Part shown: positions 32,780 through 42,081 of the stretch, piece after piece
Numbering within the stretch: position 1 is the first letter of the stretch
How the letters are laid out: every line of letters starts with the position of its first letter
Source of the DNA: Actinocatenispora thailandica
GTDB taxonomy: Bacteria > Actinomycetota > Actinomycetes > Mycobacteriales > Micromonosporaceae
Direction of reading: 5' to 3'
DNA: 64,000 bases
Assembly (NCBI RefSeq): GCF_016865425.1
Contig: NZ_AP023355.1
Coordinates: 3,098,198 to 3,162,197, forward strand
Program-made: the position numbers and the translations under genes
The notes under the pieces: generated by a model
What the model was told of the DNA's origin: nothing
The model's input: the letters and a program-made list of their open reading frames with translations, nothing else
The model's database searches: none

Positions 32780-33973
32780 ATGGCACGCCGCTTGTTCACA
32801 TCGGAGTCGGTCACCGAAGGCCATCCGGACAAGATCGCTGACCAGATCAGCGACGGGGTTCTCGATGCCCTGATCGCGCAGGACCCGCGCAGCCGGGTCG
32901 CGGTCGAGACGCTGATCACCACCGGTCAGGTGCACGTGGCCGGTGAGGTCACCACGGAGGCCTACGCCGACATTCCGCGCATCGTGCGCGACACGATCCT
33001 GCGGATCGGGTACGACTCGTCGAAGAAGGGCTTCGACGGGGCCTCGTGTGGGGTGAGCGTGTCGATCGGCGCCCAGTCGCCGGACATCGCGGTCGGCGTC
33101 GACACCGCGTACGAGACGCGGGCCGGCGCGAGCGAGGACTCGCTGGACCAGCAGGGCGCTGGCGACCAGGGCATGATGTTCGGTTTCGCCTGCACCGAGA
33201 CGCCCGAGCTGATGCCGCTGCCGATCGCGCTCGCGCACCGGCTGTCACGCCGGCTGTCGGTGGCGCGGCACGAGGGCACGATTCCCTACCTGCGGCCGGA
33301 CGGCAAGACCCAGGTCACCATCGAGTACGACGGGTTCCGCCCGGTCCGGCTGGACACCGTGGTGGTCTCCAGCCAGCACGCGCCGGACATCTCCCTGGAG
33401 TCGCTGCTGACCCCGGACGTCCGCGAGCACGTGATCACCCCGGTGCTGGCCGAGCTCGACCTGGAGTCCGAGGACTACCGGCTGCTGGTCAACCCGACCG
33501 GGCGGTTCGAGATCGGCGGCCCGATGGGCGACGCCGGCCTCACCGGCCGCAAGATCATCGTCGACACGTACGGCGGCTACGCCCGGCACGGCGGCGGCGC
33601 GTTCTCCGGCAAGGACCCGTCCAAGGTCGACCGGTCCGCGGCGTACGCGATGCGTTGGGTGGCGAAGAACGTGGTCGCCGCCGGTCTCGCCGACCGGTGC
33701 GAGGCGCAGGTGGCGTACGCGATCGGCAAGGCGCAGCCGGTCAGCCTGTTCATCGAGACCTTCGGTACCAACACGGTGCCGGTGGACCGGATCGAGCGGG
33801 CCGTGTCGGAGGTGTTCGACCTGCGCCCGGCCGCGATCATCCGCGACCTCGACCTGGCTCGGCCGATCTACTCGCAGACCGCCGCGTACGGCCACTTCGG
33901 TCGGGAGCTGGACGAGTTCACCTGGGAGCACACCGACCGGGTCGACGAGCTGAAGTCCGCGGCCACCAAGTAA
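32780..33973 (+). CDS. metK: S-adenosylmethionine synthetase
   Basis: 397 residues, full length. Makes SAM from methionine and ATP. Signatures: [22 protein letters not shown] at the start, the hexapeptide-type loop [13 protein letters not shown], and [19 protein letters not shown] for the phosphate-binding region. AGGAG lies at 32771-32775. The 103-bp leader shows no recognisable SAM riboswitch fold. A strong double hairpin follows the gene. Confidence 0.98.
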   Translation: MARRLFTSESVTEGHPDKIADQISDGVLDALIAQDPRSRVAVETLITTGQVHVAGEVTTEAYADIPRIVRDTILRIGYDSSKKGFDGASCGVSVSIGAQSPDIAVGVDTAYETRAGASEDSLDQQGAGDQGMMFGFACTETPELMPLPIALAHRLSRRLSVARHEGTIPYLRPDGKTQVTIEYDGFRPVRLDTVVVSSQHAPDISLESLLTPDVREHVITPVLAELDLESEDYRLLVNPTGRFEIGGPMGDAGLTGRKIIVDTYGGYARHGGGAFSGKDPSKVDRSAAYAMRWVAKNVVAAGLADRCEAQVAYAIGKAQPVSLFIETFGTNTVPVDRIERAVSEVFDLRPAAIIRDLDLARPIYSQTAAYGHFGRELDEFTWEHTDRVDELKSAATK

Positions 33974-33977
33974 CGAC

Positions 33978-34061
33978 CGTGCGGGCTCGACCCCGCACGA
34001 GTTCCTCCGCGCCACCCGCGATTCGGGGCGTGTCCACGGCTGTCCGCCGGGACACGCCCCG
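33978..34061 (+). terminator. Double terminator hairpin after metK
   Basis: Hairpin one has an 8-bp stem CGTGCGGG / CCCGCACG at 33978-33999. Hairpin two has a 12-bp perfect stem, 34024-34035 (CGGGGCGTGTCC) with 34050-34061, and a 14-base loop. Together they separate metK from priA. Confidence 0.8.
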
Positions 34062-34103
34062 GTGCGTGCCGGCGCACCGACGTCGGCGAGGTAGGACTGC
34101 AGG

Positions 34104-36182
34104 GTGAGCCAGGACCCGACGTTGCCGCTGCCCGGCGCGCCCACCCCGCCGGAACGCCCGACCGCCCGCGCGCCGGCCCGCCGCGCACCGGTTCGCCGGC
34201 CCGCCCGGACCCCGACCGCGGCCGACGAGCTGCCGGTGGCGCAGGTGGCCGTCGACGTGGGGCTCGCTCACCTGGACCGGCCGTTCGACTACCTGGTGCC
34301 GGCCGAACTCGCCGACACGGCGGTACCGGGCTGCCGGGTCCGGGTCCGGTTCGGTGGGCAGCTCGCCGACGGGTTCGTCCTCGCCCGGGTCGCCGACACC
34401 GACTTCACCGGCCGGCTCGGCTTCCTGGAGCGCGTCGTGTCGGCCGTGCCGGTGCTGGCGCCGGAGGTGGTGGAGCTGGCGCGGGCCGTCGCGGACCGGT
34501 ACGGCGGGACCCTCGCCGACGTGCTGCGGCTCGCGGTACCACCGCGGCACGCCCGGGCGGAGCGGGCCGCGCCCGAACCCGCCCCGACCGGCCCGCTGCC
34601 GGAACCGGACGGTGCCGGCTGGCGCGGGTACCCGGCGGGGCCGGCGTTCCTGCGCGCGCTCGCCGACGGGCGGGCCCCCCGGGCGGTGCTCACCGCACTA
34701 CCCGGTGACGACTGGGCGGCCCGGCTCGCCGACGCGCTGGCCGCCGTCGCGGCCGGCGGCCGGGGTGGCCTCGCGGTGGTGCCCGACGCGCGTGACCTGG
34801 ACCGGCTCGACGCCGCGCTGACCGACCGGCTCGGCGCCGGCCGGCACGTCGCGATCGCCGCCTCGCTCGGCCCGGAACAGCGGTACCGGCGGTTCCTGCG
34901 CGCGGTGCGCGGCGAGGTGCCGGTGGTGATCGGCACCCGGGCTGCGATGTTCGCGCCGGTGCCCGCGCTGGGCCTGGTGGCGATCTTCGACGATGGCGAC
35001 GACCTGCACGCCGACGACCATGCGCCGTACCCGCACGCCCGCGAGGTGCTGCTCACCCGCGCGCAGCAGACCGGTGCCGCGGCGCTGCTCGCCGGGTACG
35101 CGCGCAGCGCCGAGGCGCAGCTGCTGCTCGCCACCGGCTGGGCCAAACCGATCACCGCCGACCGGGCCGCCCTGCGCGCCGCCGCGCCGCGGGTGATCGC
35201 CACCGGCGACGAGTTCCAGCTCTCCCGCGACCCGTCCGCCGCGGCGGCCCGGTTGCCCGGCGTGGCGGTCCGCGCCGCTCGGGAGGCGCTGGCCGCCGGC
35301 GCGCCGGTACTGGTGCAGGTGCCGCGTCGTGGCTACCTGCCGGTGGTGGTGTGCCAGCGGTGCCGGGCCCGGACCCGGTGCCCGCAGTGCGCCGGCCCGC
35401 TGGCCGTACCGGCGGCGGGCGGGTTCCCGGTGTGCCGGTGGTGCGGCCACACCGCCGGCGGGTACCGGTGCCCTGAGTGCGGTGGCCGCGAGCTGCGGGC
35501 CGCCGTGATCGGCGCCCGGCGTACCGCCGAGGAGCTGGGTCGGGCGTTTCCCGGCGCGGTGGTGCGCACCTCCGGTCGCGACGGGGTGCTCGCCGCCGTC
35601 GACGCCGAACCTGCCGTGGTGGTCAGCACCCCGGGCGCCGAGCCGGTCGCCGCCGACGGGTACGGCGCGGTGCTGCTGCTGGATTCCTGGGCGCTGCTGA
35701 CCCGCGCCGACCTGCGTGCCGCGGAGGAGACGCTGCGTCGCTGGCTCGCCGCGGCGGTGCTGGCCCGGCCGGCCGACGCCGGCGGCCGGGTGGTGGTCGT
35801 CGCCGACGCCTCGGTGCCGGTGGTGCAGGCGCTGGTGCGGTTCGACGCGGCCGGCTTCGCCGAGCGCGAGCTGGCCGACCGGCGGGCGCTGGGGTTCCCA
35901 CCGGCGGTACGGATGGCGAGCCTGACCGGTACCGCCCCCGCGATCGCCGAGCTGCTGGCCGCGGCGACGCTGCCGGACGGTACCGACGAGCTGGGCCCGG
36001 TGCCGGTCGCGACCCCCCGGGCGGCCCCCGACGCGCCGGAGCGGGAAAGGCTGCTGCTGCGGGTGCCGCGCCCGCAGGCGCCGGCGCTCGCGCTGGCGCT
36101 GCGCGCCGCCACGGCGGTACGCAGCGCCCGCAAGGGCGCCGACCCGGTCCGGGTTCAGGTCGACCCGCTGGACCTGCTCTAG
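34104..36182 (+). CDS. priA: PriA-like primosomal protein N' (ATPase motifs degenerate)
   Basis: 692 residues. The N-terminal 3'BD domain (VAQVAVDVGLAHLDRPFDYLVPAELADTAVPGCRVRVRFG) and the zinc-binding cysteines (VVCQRCRARTRCPQC, then VCRWCGHTAGGYRCPECGG) are clear. The Walker A loop, normally GVTGSGKT, is replaced by TALPGDDWAARL, and the DEEH box is replaced by DDGDDLHADD. Helicase activity is therefore not expected. This is known of actinobacterial PriA, which probably works as a DNA-binding loading platform in replication restart. An Arg/Pro-rich N-terminal extension of about 40 residues precedes the fold. def and fmt follow, the conserved order. Confidence 0.93.
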   Translation: MSQDPTLPLPGAPTPPERPTARAPARRAPVRRPARTPTAADELPVAQVAVDVGLAHLDRPFDYLVPAELADTAVPGCRVRVRFGGQLADGFVLARVADTDFTGRLGFLERVVSAVPVLAPEVVELARAVADRYGGTLADVLRLAVPPRHARAERAAPEPAPTGPLPEPDGAGWRGYPAGPAFLRALADGRAPRAVLTALPGDDWAARLADALAAVAAGGRGGLAVVPDARDLDRLDAALTDRLGAGRHVAIAASLGPEQRYRRFLRAVRGEVPVVIGTRAAMFAPVPALGLVAIFDDGDDLHADDHAPYPHAREVLLTRAQQTGAAALLAGYARSAEAQLLLATGWAKPITADRAALRAAAPRVIATGDEFQLSRDPSAAAARLPGVAVRAAREALAAGAPVLVQVPRRGYLPVVVCQRCRARTRCPQCAGPLAVPAAGGFPVCRWCGHTAGGYRCPECGGRELRAAVIGARRTAEELGRAFPGAVVRTSGRDGVLAAVDAEPAVVVSTPGAEPVAADGYGAVLLLDSWALLTRADLRAAEETLRRWLAAAVLARPADAGGRVVVVADASVPVVQALVRFDAAGFAERELADRRALGFPPAVRMASLTGTAPAIAELLAAATLPDGTDELGPVPVATPRAAPDAPERERLLLRVPRPQAPALALALRAATAVRSARKGADPVRVQVDPLDLL

Positions 36183-36271
36183 CCGGCGCGTGCCGGCGGC
36201 TGGTCACGGGATGCCGGTGGCGGTCCGTAGACTGGTGCCGATGATCGTCGTCGGTGGGAGGGGACCGCGTC

Positions 36272-36982
36272 GTGAGCGCACCTGCTGAGCCGTCGGCGCC
36301 GGCTCCGGCCACCGATCCGGCTACCCACACCGAGGCGGCCCCGGTCGAGCGGGTCGAGCCGCGCCCGTCGACTGCGGTGGTCACCGGCTCGATGCAGCTG
36401 GCGGCGACGGACCTGGCCGACGCGCGGGTGCGGGCGCTGCGGCTGTTCGGCGACCCGGTCCTGCGCACCGAGTGCGAGCCGGTGGTGAGCTTCGACGCGG
36501 AAGTGCGGGCGCTGGTGCGGGACCTGTCCCGCACGCTGGCCGAGGAGCGCGGCGCGGGCCTCGCGGCGCCGCAGATCGGGGTGTCGGCCCGGGTGTTCGT
36601 GTTCGACGTGCCCGGACCGGACGGCCGGGTCAGCGGGCACCTGGTGAACCCGGGCCTGGACTTCCCGGACGACGACGAGCAGGACGGCCCGGAGGGCTGC
36701 CTGTCGATACCCGGCCTGTACTTCGACACCCGGCGCCGGCAGAACGTGATCGCCCAGGGCTTCAACGCGTACGGGGACCCGGTGCAGGTGGTGGGCAGCG
36801 GGCTGATGGCGCGCTGCCTCCAGCACGAGACCGACCACCTGGACGGGGTGCTGTTCGTCGACCGCCTCGACCCGGCGACCCGGCGGGAGGCGATGCGCGC
36901 GATCCGCGACGCCGACTGGGCCGCCGGGGCCGCCCCGGCGGTCAAGGTCAGCCCGCACCACATCCACGGCCGGCTCGGCTGA
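36272..36982 (+). CDS. def: Peptide deformylase
   Basis: 236 residues. Removes the N-formyl group from new proteins. The three metal motifs are intact: GAGLAAPQIG, EGCLSIPG (Cys ligand) and QHETDHLDG (two His and catalytic Glu). A low-complexity N-terminal extension of about 60 residues, rich in Ala, Pro and Thr, is not part of the catalytic fold. The GTG at 36272 follows GGGAGGGG at about 36256-36263. fmt starts 12 bases after the stop. Confidence 0.95.
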   Translation: MSAPAEPSAPAPATDPATHTEAAPVERVEPRPSTAVVTGSMQLAATDLADARVRALRLFGDPVLRTECEPVVSFDAEVRALVRDLSRTLAEERGAGLAAPQIGVSARVFVFDVPGPDGRVSGHLVNPGLDFPDDDEQDGPEGCLSIPGLYFDTRRRQNVIAQGFNAYGDPVQVVGSGLMARCLQHETDHLDGVLFVDRLDPATRREAMRAIRDADWAAGAAPAVKVSPHHIHGRLG

Positions 36983-36994
36983 GAGGAACCCGAC

Positions 36995-37921
36995 GTGCGC
37001 CTCGTCTTCGCCGGTACGCCCGAGGTGGCGGTGCCGAGCCTGTCCGCGATCGCCGCCTCGCGGCACGAGCTGGTCGGGGTGGTGACCCGGCCGGACGCGC
37101 GCGCCGGCCGCGGCCGCCGGGTCCTGCGCTCGCCGGCGGCGAGTTGGGCGGACGAGCACGGCGTCGAGGTCCGGACGCCCCGCCGGCCCTCGGACGAGGA
37201 GTTCCTCGACTGGCTGCGCGACACCGCGCCGGACTGCGTGCCGGTGGTGGCCTACGGCGCGCTGGTGCCGCAGACCGCGCTGGCCATCCCCGCGCACGGC
37301 TGGGTCAACCTGCACTTCTCGCTGCTGCCGGCCTGGCGCGGCGCGGCGCCGGTGCAGCACGCGCTGCTGCACGGCGACGAGGTGACCGGGGCGAGCGTGT
37401 TCGAGCTGGAGAAGGGGATGGACACCGGCCCGGTGTACGGCTCGCTCACCGAACAGGTGCGGCCCACCGACACCTCCGGCGACGTGCTGTCTCGGCTGTC
37501 GATCGCGGGTGCCGGGCTGCTGGTGGCGGTGCTGGACGCGATCGAGGACGGCACCGCGCGGGCGGTGCCGCAGCCGGCCGACGGGATCAGCATGGCGCCG
37601 AAGGTGACGGTCGAGGACGCCCGGGTGCGCTGGGACGACCCGGCGTTCGCGGTGGATCGCCGGGTGCGCGCGTGTACCCCGGCGCCCGGCGCGTGGACCA
37701 CCTTCCGGGGCGAGCGGATCAAGGTGTTGCCGGTGGGCCTGGGCGGCGCCGACGCGGCGCTGGCGCCCGGCGAACTCGCCGTGCGGCGCACCGAGGTGCG
37801 GGTGGGTACGGCGTCCTCCGCGGTGCGCCTGGATCGGGTGCAGCCGGCCGGCAGGAAGCCGATGGCCGCCACCGACTGGGCGCGTGGCGCCCGGGTGTCA
37901 CCCGGGGACCGGTTCGCGTGA
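36995..37921 (+). CDS. fmt: Methionyl-tRNA formyltransferase
   Basis: 308 residues. Formylates initiator Met-tRNA with 10-formyl-THF. The N-terminal Rossmann start [16 protein letters not shown], the catalytic region [21 protein letters not shown] with Asn/His, and [17 protein letters not shown] are typical; the C-terminal OB domain follows. The GTG is preceded by GAGAGGAA. It is paired with def, the usual arrangement. rsmB follows after 70 bp. Confidence 0.96.
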   Translation: MRLVFAGTPEVAVPSLSAIAASRHELVGVVTRPDARAGRGRRVLRSPAASWADEHGVEVRTPRRPSDEEFLDWLRDTAPDCVPVVAYGALVPQTALAIPAHGWVNLHFSLLPAWRGAAPVQHALLHGDEVTGASVFELEKGMDTGPVYGSLTEQVRPTDTSGDVLSRLSIAGAGLLVAVLDAIEDGTARAVPQPADGISMAPKVTVEDARVRWDDPAFAVDRRVRACTPAPGAWTTFRGERIKVLPVGLGGADAALAPGELAVRRTEVRVGTASSAVRLDRVQPAGRKPMAATDWARGARVSPGDRFA

Positions 37922-37991
37922 GCCGGCGGTACCCGACGGGGCGAGTCCCGGCGCGCCACGAGATCCGGGCCGCGCGCACCGGGGAGCGATC

Positions 37992-39601
37992 GTGAGCGGC
38001 CCGCATCGGCGCCGCGGCGGTAAGCCGCCGCGTCCTCGCCGGCGCGGCGCACCCCGGCCCGCGCCGGTGCGGCCGGTGGCCGGGGCGAAGCCGGTCGACC
38101 GGGCCCGGCGGGCGGCGTACGAGGTGCTGCGCCAGGTGCACGAGCACGACGCGTACGCGAACCTGGTGCTGCCGAAGCTGCTCGCGGACTGGTCGCTGAC
38201 CGGCCGGGACGCCGCGTTCGCGACCGAGCTGTGCTACGGGGCCCTGCGTGCGACCGGCACCCTGGACGCGGTGCTCGCGGCCGGGTCCAACCGCCCGCTG
38301 GCCAAGATGGACGACACGGTTCGGGACGCGTTGCGGCTCGGCGCCTACCAGCTGCTGTACACCCGGGTGCCGGCGCATGCCGCCGTGTCGACCACGGTCG
38401 GCCTGGTCCGGTCCACCGCCGGGGCCGGCTCGGCCAGCTTCGCCAACGCGGTACTGCGCCGGGTCGCCGGCGCCGACCTGGACGGCTGGCTGGACCGGAT
38501 CGCTCCGGACGCCGGCACCGACCCGATCGGCGCGCTCGCCGTGCGGTACGCGCACCCGAAGTGGATCGTCCGGGCTTTCGCCGCCGCGCTGGATGCTCCC
38601 GCCGCCGCGACGTCGGACGCCGCGGGCGACGGCGGGCCGGGTGCCGCGCCCGGCAGCGACGGTGGGCCGGGTGCCGCGCCCGGCGGTGCCGATGCGCCCC
38701 CGACGCGGAGGTCGGGTCGGCGGGGGCCGATCCCGGGGTGGGCGCCGCGGGCGCCGAGCTGCGGGCGGCGCTGGCCGCCGACAACGACCGGCCGGTGGTG
38801 CACCTGGCCGCCCGCCCGGGCGCGATCGACGCGGCCCGGCTGGCCCGCCGGGTCGGGGGCGAGCCGGGTCGCTACTCGCCGTACGCGGTGTACCTGCCCG
38901 GCGGCGCTCCCGGTGAGCTGCCGGAACTGCGCGACGGGCTGGCGCGGGTCCAGGACGAGGGCAGCCAGCTGGTGGCTGCCGCACTGGCCGGTGCGGCGCT
39001 GGACGGCCCGGACGCGGCCTGGCTGGATCTGTGCGCCGGCCCGGGGGGCAAGGCGGCCCTGCTGGGCGCGCTGGTCGCGGCCCGCGGCGGCCGGCTGACG
39101 GCGGTCGAGGCGGCGGAGCACCGGGCCGAGCTGGTGCGGGCTGCGGTGGCCGGGCTGCCGGTGACCGTGCTGCATGCCGATGGCCGAACGGTGGGGGAGC
39201 GGCCAGAGCTGCCGGTCGGCGGGTTCGACCGGGTGCTGCTGGACGCGCCGTGCACCGGGCTGGGAGCGTTGCGCCGGCGTCCGGAGGCGCGCTGGCGGCG
39301 CTCCGAGGCCGATCTGGCCGATCTGGTCGAGCTGCAGCGTGCGCTGCTCGCCGCGGCCTGCCGGGCGGTACGCCCGGGTGGCCTGGTGGGTTACGTGACC
39401 TGCTCGCCGCACCCGGCCGAGACCCGCGAGCAGGTGGCCGCGCTGCTCGCCGACCCGCCGGTACCGCTGGTCGCGGTCGACGCCCGGCCGGCGCTCGGCG
39501 CCGATATGCCGCAGCTGGGTGCCGGGCCGACGGTGCAGCTGTGGCCGCACCGGCACGGCACCGACGCGATGTTCCTCGCGCTGCTGCGTCGCACGGCCTG
39601 A
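37992..39601 (+). pseudogene. rsmB: 16S rRNA m5C967 methyltransferase RsmB, one-base frameshift
   Basis: The 5' part (37992 to about 38700) encodes the NusB-like RNA-binding domain: DRARRAAYEVLRQVHEHDAYANLVLPKLL, GTLDAVLA, FANAVLRRV, and VRYAHPKWIVRAF. It then shifts frame. The 3' part, one frame back, encodes the SAM-dependent methyltransferase: LDLCAGPGGKAALLGAL, LLDAPCTGLGALRRRPEARW (catalytic PC motif) and YVTCSPHPAE with the second Cys. Adding one C to the five-C run at 38697-38701 joins the frames as ADAPPDAEVG and gives 536 residues. The junction lies in a repetitive Gly/Ala/Pro linker between the domains (two 30-bp direct repeats, about 38630-38690). Every catalytic motif is intact, so an assembly error is more likely than decay. 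The GTG at 37992 follows GGGGAG. Confidence 0.88.
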
Positions 39602-39650
39602 CCGCGCGCCGCACCCCGGACCGGCACCGCGCTGCGTTGCTGCCCGCCGC

Positions 39651-39713
39651 GCCGCACCCGGACCGCGCCGCGCCGCACCCGGACCGCGCCGCGCCGCACC
39701 CGGACCGCACCGC
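39651..39713. repeat. Three tandem 21-bp repeats
   Basis: Unit GCCGCACCCGGACCGCGCCG plus C is repeated at 39651, 39672 and 39693; the third copy has one change. A looser copy lies at about 39609. The array sits in the 255-bp gap between rsmB and marR. It codes for nothing I can recognise. Confidence 0.8.
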
Positions 39714-39844
39714 GTCGCTGCCTGCCGCACCGCGCGCGGCAGGCAGCGGGCATCCGGTGGCACCTCGCCCGGGTGCCGGCGGATCACTCGGCGACCCGTT
39801 CGACGGCGTTACTCCGCTCACAGCGGCGGTCATCCGGCCAGAAA

Positions 39845-39859
39845 CATAGTTAGGCTATG
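39845..39859. promoter_or_regulatory. marR promoter with operator palindrome CATAG-N5-CTATG
   Basis: The inverted repeat CATAG (39845-39849) / CTATG (39855-39859) overlaps a TANNNT box TAGGCT at 39851-39856. That box ends seven bases before the ATG at 39863, so a leaderless transcript is implied. A MarR dimer bound here would cover the -10 box. Binding is inferred. Confidence 0.6.
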
Positions 39860-39862
39860 GAT

Positions 39863-40309
39863 ATGAATTCCGTGGCGACCGAGGAGCTGGCGGCCGAGCT
39901 GGCCGGCCGGCTGGGTGACCTGACGCACGCGCTGCGCCGCACCGTGGACCACGCCGCCAGCCCGACCGTGACCGCGGTGCTCGCCACCCTGGACCGGGAC
40001 GGCGCGAAACGGGTCAGCGAGCTCGCCGAGGTCGCCCGGGTGGCGCAGCCCACGATGACCGCCCTGCTGCGCCGCCTGGTCGAGGACGGCACCGTGGTGC
40101 GCGGTGCGGACCCGCACGACCAGCGGGTCGTGACCATCGAGCTCACCGAGGCCGGTCGCGACACGCTCCGCAGCGTCCGGCAGCAGCGCACCGCCGCGCT
40201 GGCGAGCCGGCTGGACCAGCTCGACGGGAGCGACCGGGCCGCGCTCGCCCAGGCGATCCCGGCGCTCGACAAACTCCTCCTAACCTGGCGAAAGGTAGAT
40301 CACAAATGA
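39863..40309 (+). CDS. MarR-family transcriptional regulator
   Basis: 148 residues. A winged helix-turn-helix of the MarR type: TVTAVLATLDRDGAKRVSELAEVARVAQPTMTALLRRLVEDGTVVRG, then the wing DPHDQRVVTIELTEAGRDTL. The dimerisation helices are at both ends. It overlaps the MFS gene by four bases and so is co-transcribed with it. Together with the palindrome on its own promoter this suggests an autorepressor of the transporter, released by the exported compound. The ATG at 39863 is preferred over the ATG at 39857, which lies inside the palindrome and too near the -10 box. Confidence 0.88.
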   Translation: MNSVATEELAAELAGRLGDLTHALRRTVDHAASPTVTAVLATLDRDGAKRVSELAEVARVAQPTMTALLRRLVEDGTVVRGADPHDQRVVTIELTEAGRDTLRSVRQQRTAALASRLDQLDGSDRAALAQAIPALDKLLLTWRKVDHK

Positions 40310-41955
40310 GTCATGGCGAGGGCGGCAGCATCCTCCGCCAACCGAAGTCCGTGTGGGCGGTCGCGTTCGCGTGTGTGATCGCCTTCATGGGCATCGGGCT
40401 CGTCGACCCGATCCTGCCGGCGATCTCCAAGGACCTGCACGCCAACCCCAGCCAGGTCGAGCTGCTGTTCACCAGCTACATGCTGGTCACCGGCGTAGCG
40501 ATGATCATCACCGGCTGGGTGTCGAGCCGGATCGGCCCCAAGCGCACCCTGCTCGCCGGCCTCGTGCTGATCGTGGTGTTCAGCGCGCTGGCCGGATCGG
40601 CCAACGGCGTCGACGGGATCATCGGCTTCCGCGCCGGTTGGGGACTGGGCAACGCGCTGTTCATCGCCACCGCCCTCGCGGTGATCGTGGGCGCCGCGTC
40701 CGGCGGCGTCGGCGGCGCGATCATCCTGTACGAGGCGGCGCTGGGCGTGGGCATCGCGGTCGGACCGCTGCTCGGCGGGCTGCTCGGGGGCATCAGCTGG
40801 CGTGGCCCGTTCATCGGCGTCGCGGTACTGATGGCGATCGCGTTCATCGCCGTCGTCACGCTGCTGCCGACCTCGCCCAAACCCGCCCACCGCTCGTCGC
40901 TCGCGGACCCGTTCAAGGCGCTGCGGCACCGGGGACTGCTGACCACCGCCCTGACCGCGCTGTTCTACAACTACGGGTTCTTCACGCTGCTGGCGTGGAC
41001 GCCGTTCCCGATGGGGCTGTCGGCGCACCAGCTGGGACTGGTGTTCTTCGGCTGGGGGCTGTGCCTCGCGGTCACCTCGGTGTTCGTGGCGCCGCGGCTG
41101 CAGGTGCGGTTCGGCACGGTCAAGACGCTGTACGTCGTGCAGGGCCTGATCGCGTTGACACTGGTCGTGATGGGTGTCGGCACCCAGTCGAAGCTGACGT
41201 TGATCCTCGCGGTGATCATCGCAGGTCTGTTCCTGGGCATCAACAACACGCTGATCACCCAGGCCGTGATGAAGGCGGCTCCGGTGGAGCGGCCGGTGGC
41301 CTCCGCGGCGTACAGCTTCGTGCGGTTCATCGGCGGCGCGATCGCGCCGTTCCTGGCCGGCAAGCTCGGCGAGAACATCAGTCCGAACCTGCCGTTCTAC
41401 GTCGGTGCCGGTTGCGTGGTCATCGGGATCCTGGTCCTCGCCAGCGGGCGCAAGGTGCTCGCCAGGGTGGACGAGCCGGAGGAGCCGGCACCGAGCCCGG
41501 CCGACGCCGGTCGGCTGCTCGTCGCGGTGGACGCCGGCCCGGCCGGTACCGCGGTGGTGCGGCACGCCGCCGAGGTGGCCGCGCGGCGTGGCCTGTCGGT
41601 GCACCTGCTGCACGTGCGGGAGACCGAGGTGGTCGGCGACGCCGCGGTGGCGCTGGAGGGCGACGCGGACGCGCAGCGACTGCTCGCCGAACGACTCGCC
41701 GAGCTGCGCGCTGCCGGGGTGAGCGCCGACGGCGAGATCGCCGCCAGCACCGGTACGCATCCGGAGGTGGCCCGGCTGATTTTGGACCGGGCGGTGAAGC
41801 TGGCCGCCCCGGCGGTGGTGATCGGGTCCTCGTCGCACACCGGCCTGCACGGGCTGCTGGGCGGCAGCGTGGTCGCCGAGGTCTCGCAGCACGCCGGCCG
41901 GCCGGTCCTGATCATCGACCCGGCGGCGGACAAGCTCAGCCCGGTCACCGGCTGA
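40306..41955 (+). CDS. MFS transporter with C-terminal universal stress (UspA) domain
   Basis: 549 residues. Residues 15 to about 395 form a 12-helix major facilitator permease: VDPILPAISKDLHANPSQVELLFTSYML, the A-loop SRIGPKRTLLAGL, and the motif C-like region GVGIAVGPLLGGLLGG (drug:H+ antiporter type). An acidic/Pro linker (DEPEEPAPSPAD) follows. Residues 410-545 are a UspA domain: LLVAVDAGPAGTAVVRHAAEVAARRG, and the nucleotide-binding motif GSSSHTGLHGLLGGSVVAEV. The USP motif fits ATP-binding forms, so the cytoplasmic tail may gate or sense for transport. The substrate is unknown. It overlaps marR. Confidence 0.9.
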   Translation: MSHGEGGSILRQPKSVWAVAFACVIAFMGIGLVDPILPAISKDLHANPSQVELLFTSYMLVTGVAMIITGWVSSRIGPKRTLLAGLVLIVVFSALAGSANGVDGIIGFRAGWGLGNALFIATALAVIVGAASGGVGGAIILYEAALGVGIAVGPLLGGLLGGISWRGPFIGVAVLMAIAFIAVVTLLPTSPKPAHRSSLADPFKALRHRGLLTTALTALFYNYGFFTLLAWTPFPMGLSAHQLGLVFFGWGLCLAVTSVFVAPRLQVRFGTVKTLYVVQGLIALTLVVMGVGTQSKLTLILAVIIAGLFLGINNTLITQAVMKAAPVERPVASAAYSFVRFIGGAIAPFLAGKLGENISPNLPFYVGAGCVVIGILVLASGRKVLARVDEPEEPAPSPADAGRLLVAVDAGPAGTAVVRHAAEVAARRGLSVHLLHVRETEVVGDAAVALEGDADAQRLLAERLAELRAAGVSADGEIAASTGTHPEVARLILDRAVKLAAPAVVIGSSSHTGLHGLLGGSVVAEVSQHAGRPVLIIDPAADKLSPVTG

Positions 41956-41968
41956 ACGACCGTGGCGG

Positions 41969-41995
41969 CGGGCCGGACGTGGATCGTCCGGCCCG
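41969..41995 (+). terminator. Terminator hairpin after the MFS gene
   Basis: An 11-bp perfect stem (CGGGCCGGACG, 41969-41979, with its complement at 41985-41995) and a five-base loop lie shortly after the stop. Confidence 0.8.
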
Positions 41996-42081
41996 TTCCC
42001 GGCTACCCGGGTCCGCGCACGGATCACCCCCGGTACCGGTCATGATGGTGCGATGAGTGCTGACCCGGATGCGGGACGCCG

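Noticed and set aside
34104-36182. priA as a damaged gene because the Walker motifs are lost
   Set aside because: Loss of the ATPase motifs is a known trait of actinobacterial PriA; the frame and zinc-binding cysteines are intact.
37992-39601. Programmed frameshifting as an explanation for rsmB (and gcvP)
   Set aside because: Neither site has a clear slippery heptamer with a downstream pseudoknot, and neither family is known for recoding. A missing homopolymer base explains both.
39651-39713. Possible small CRISPR array
   Set aside because: The 21-bp units are directly adjacent with no unique spacers and no cas genes. It is a plain tandem repeat.
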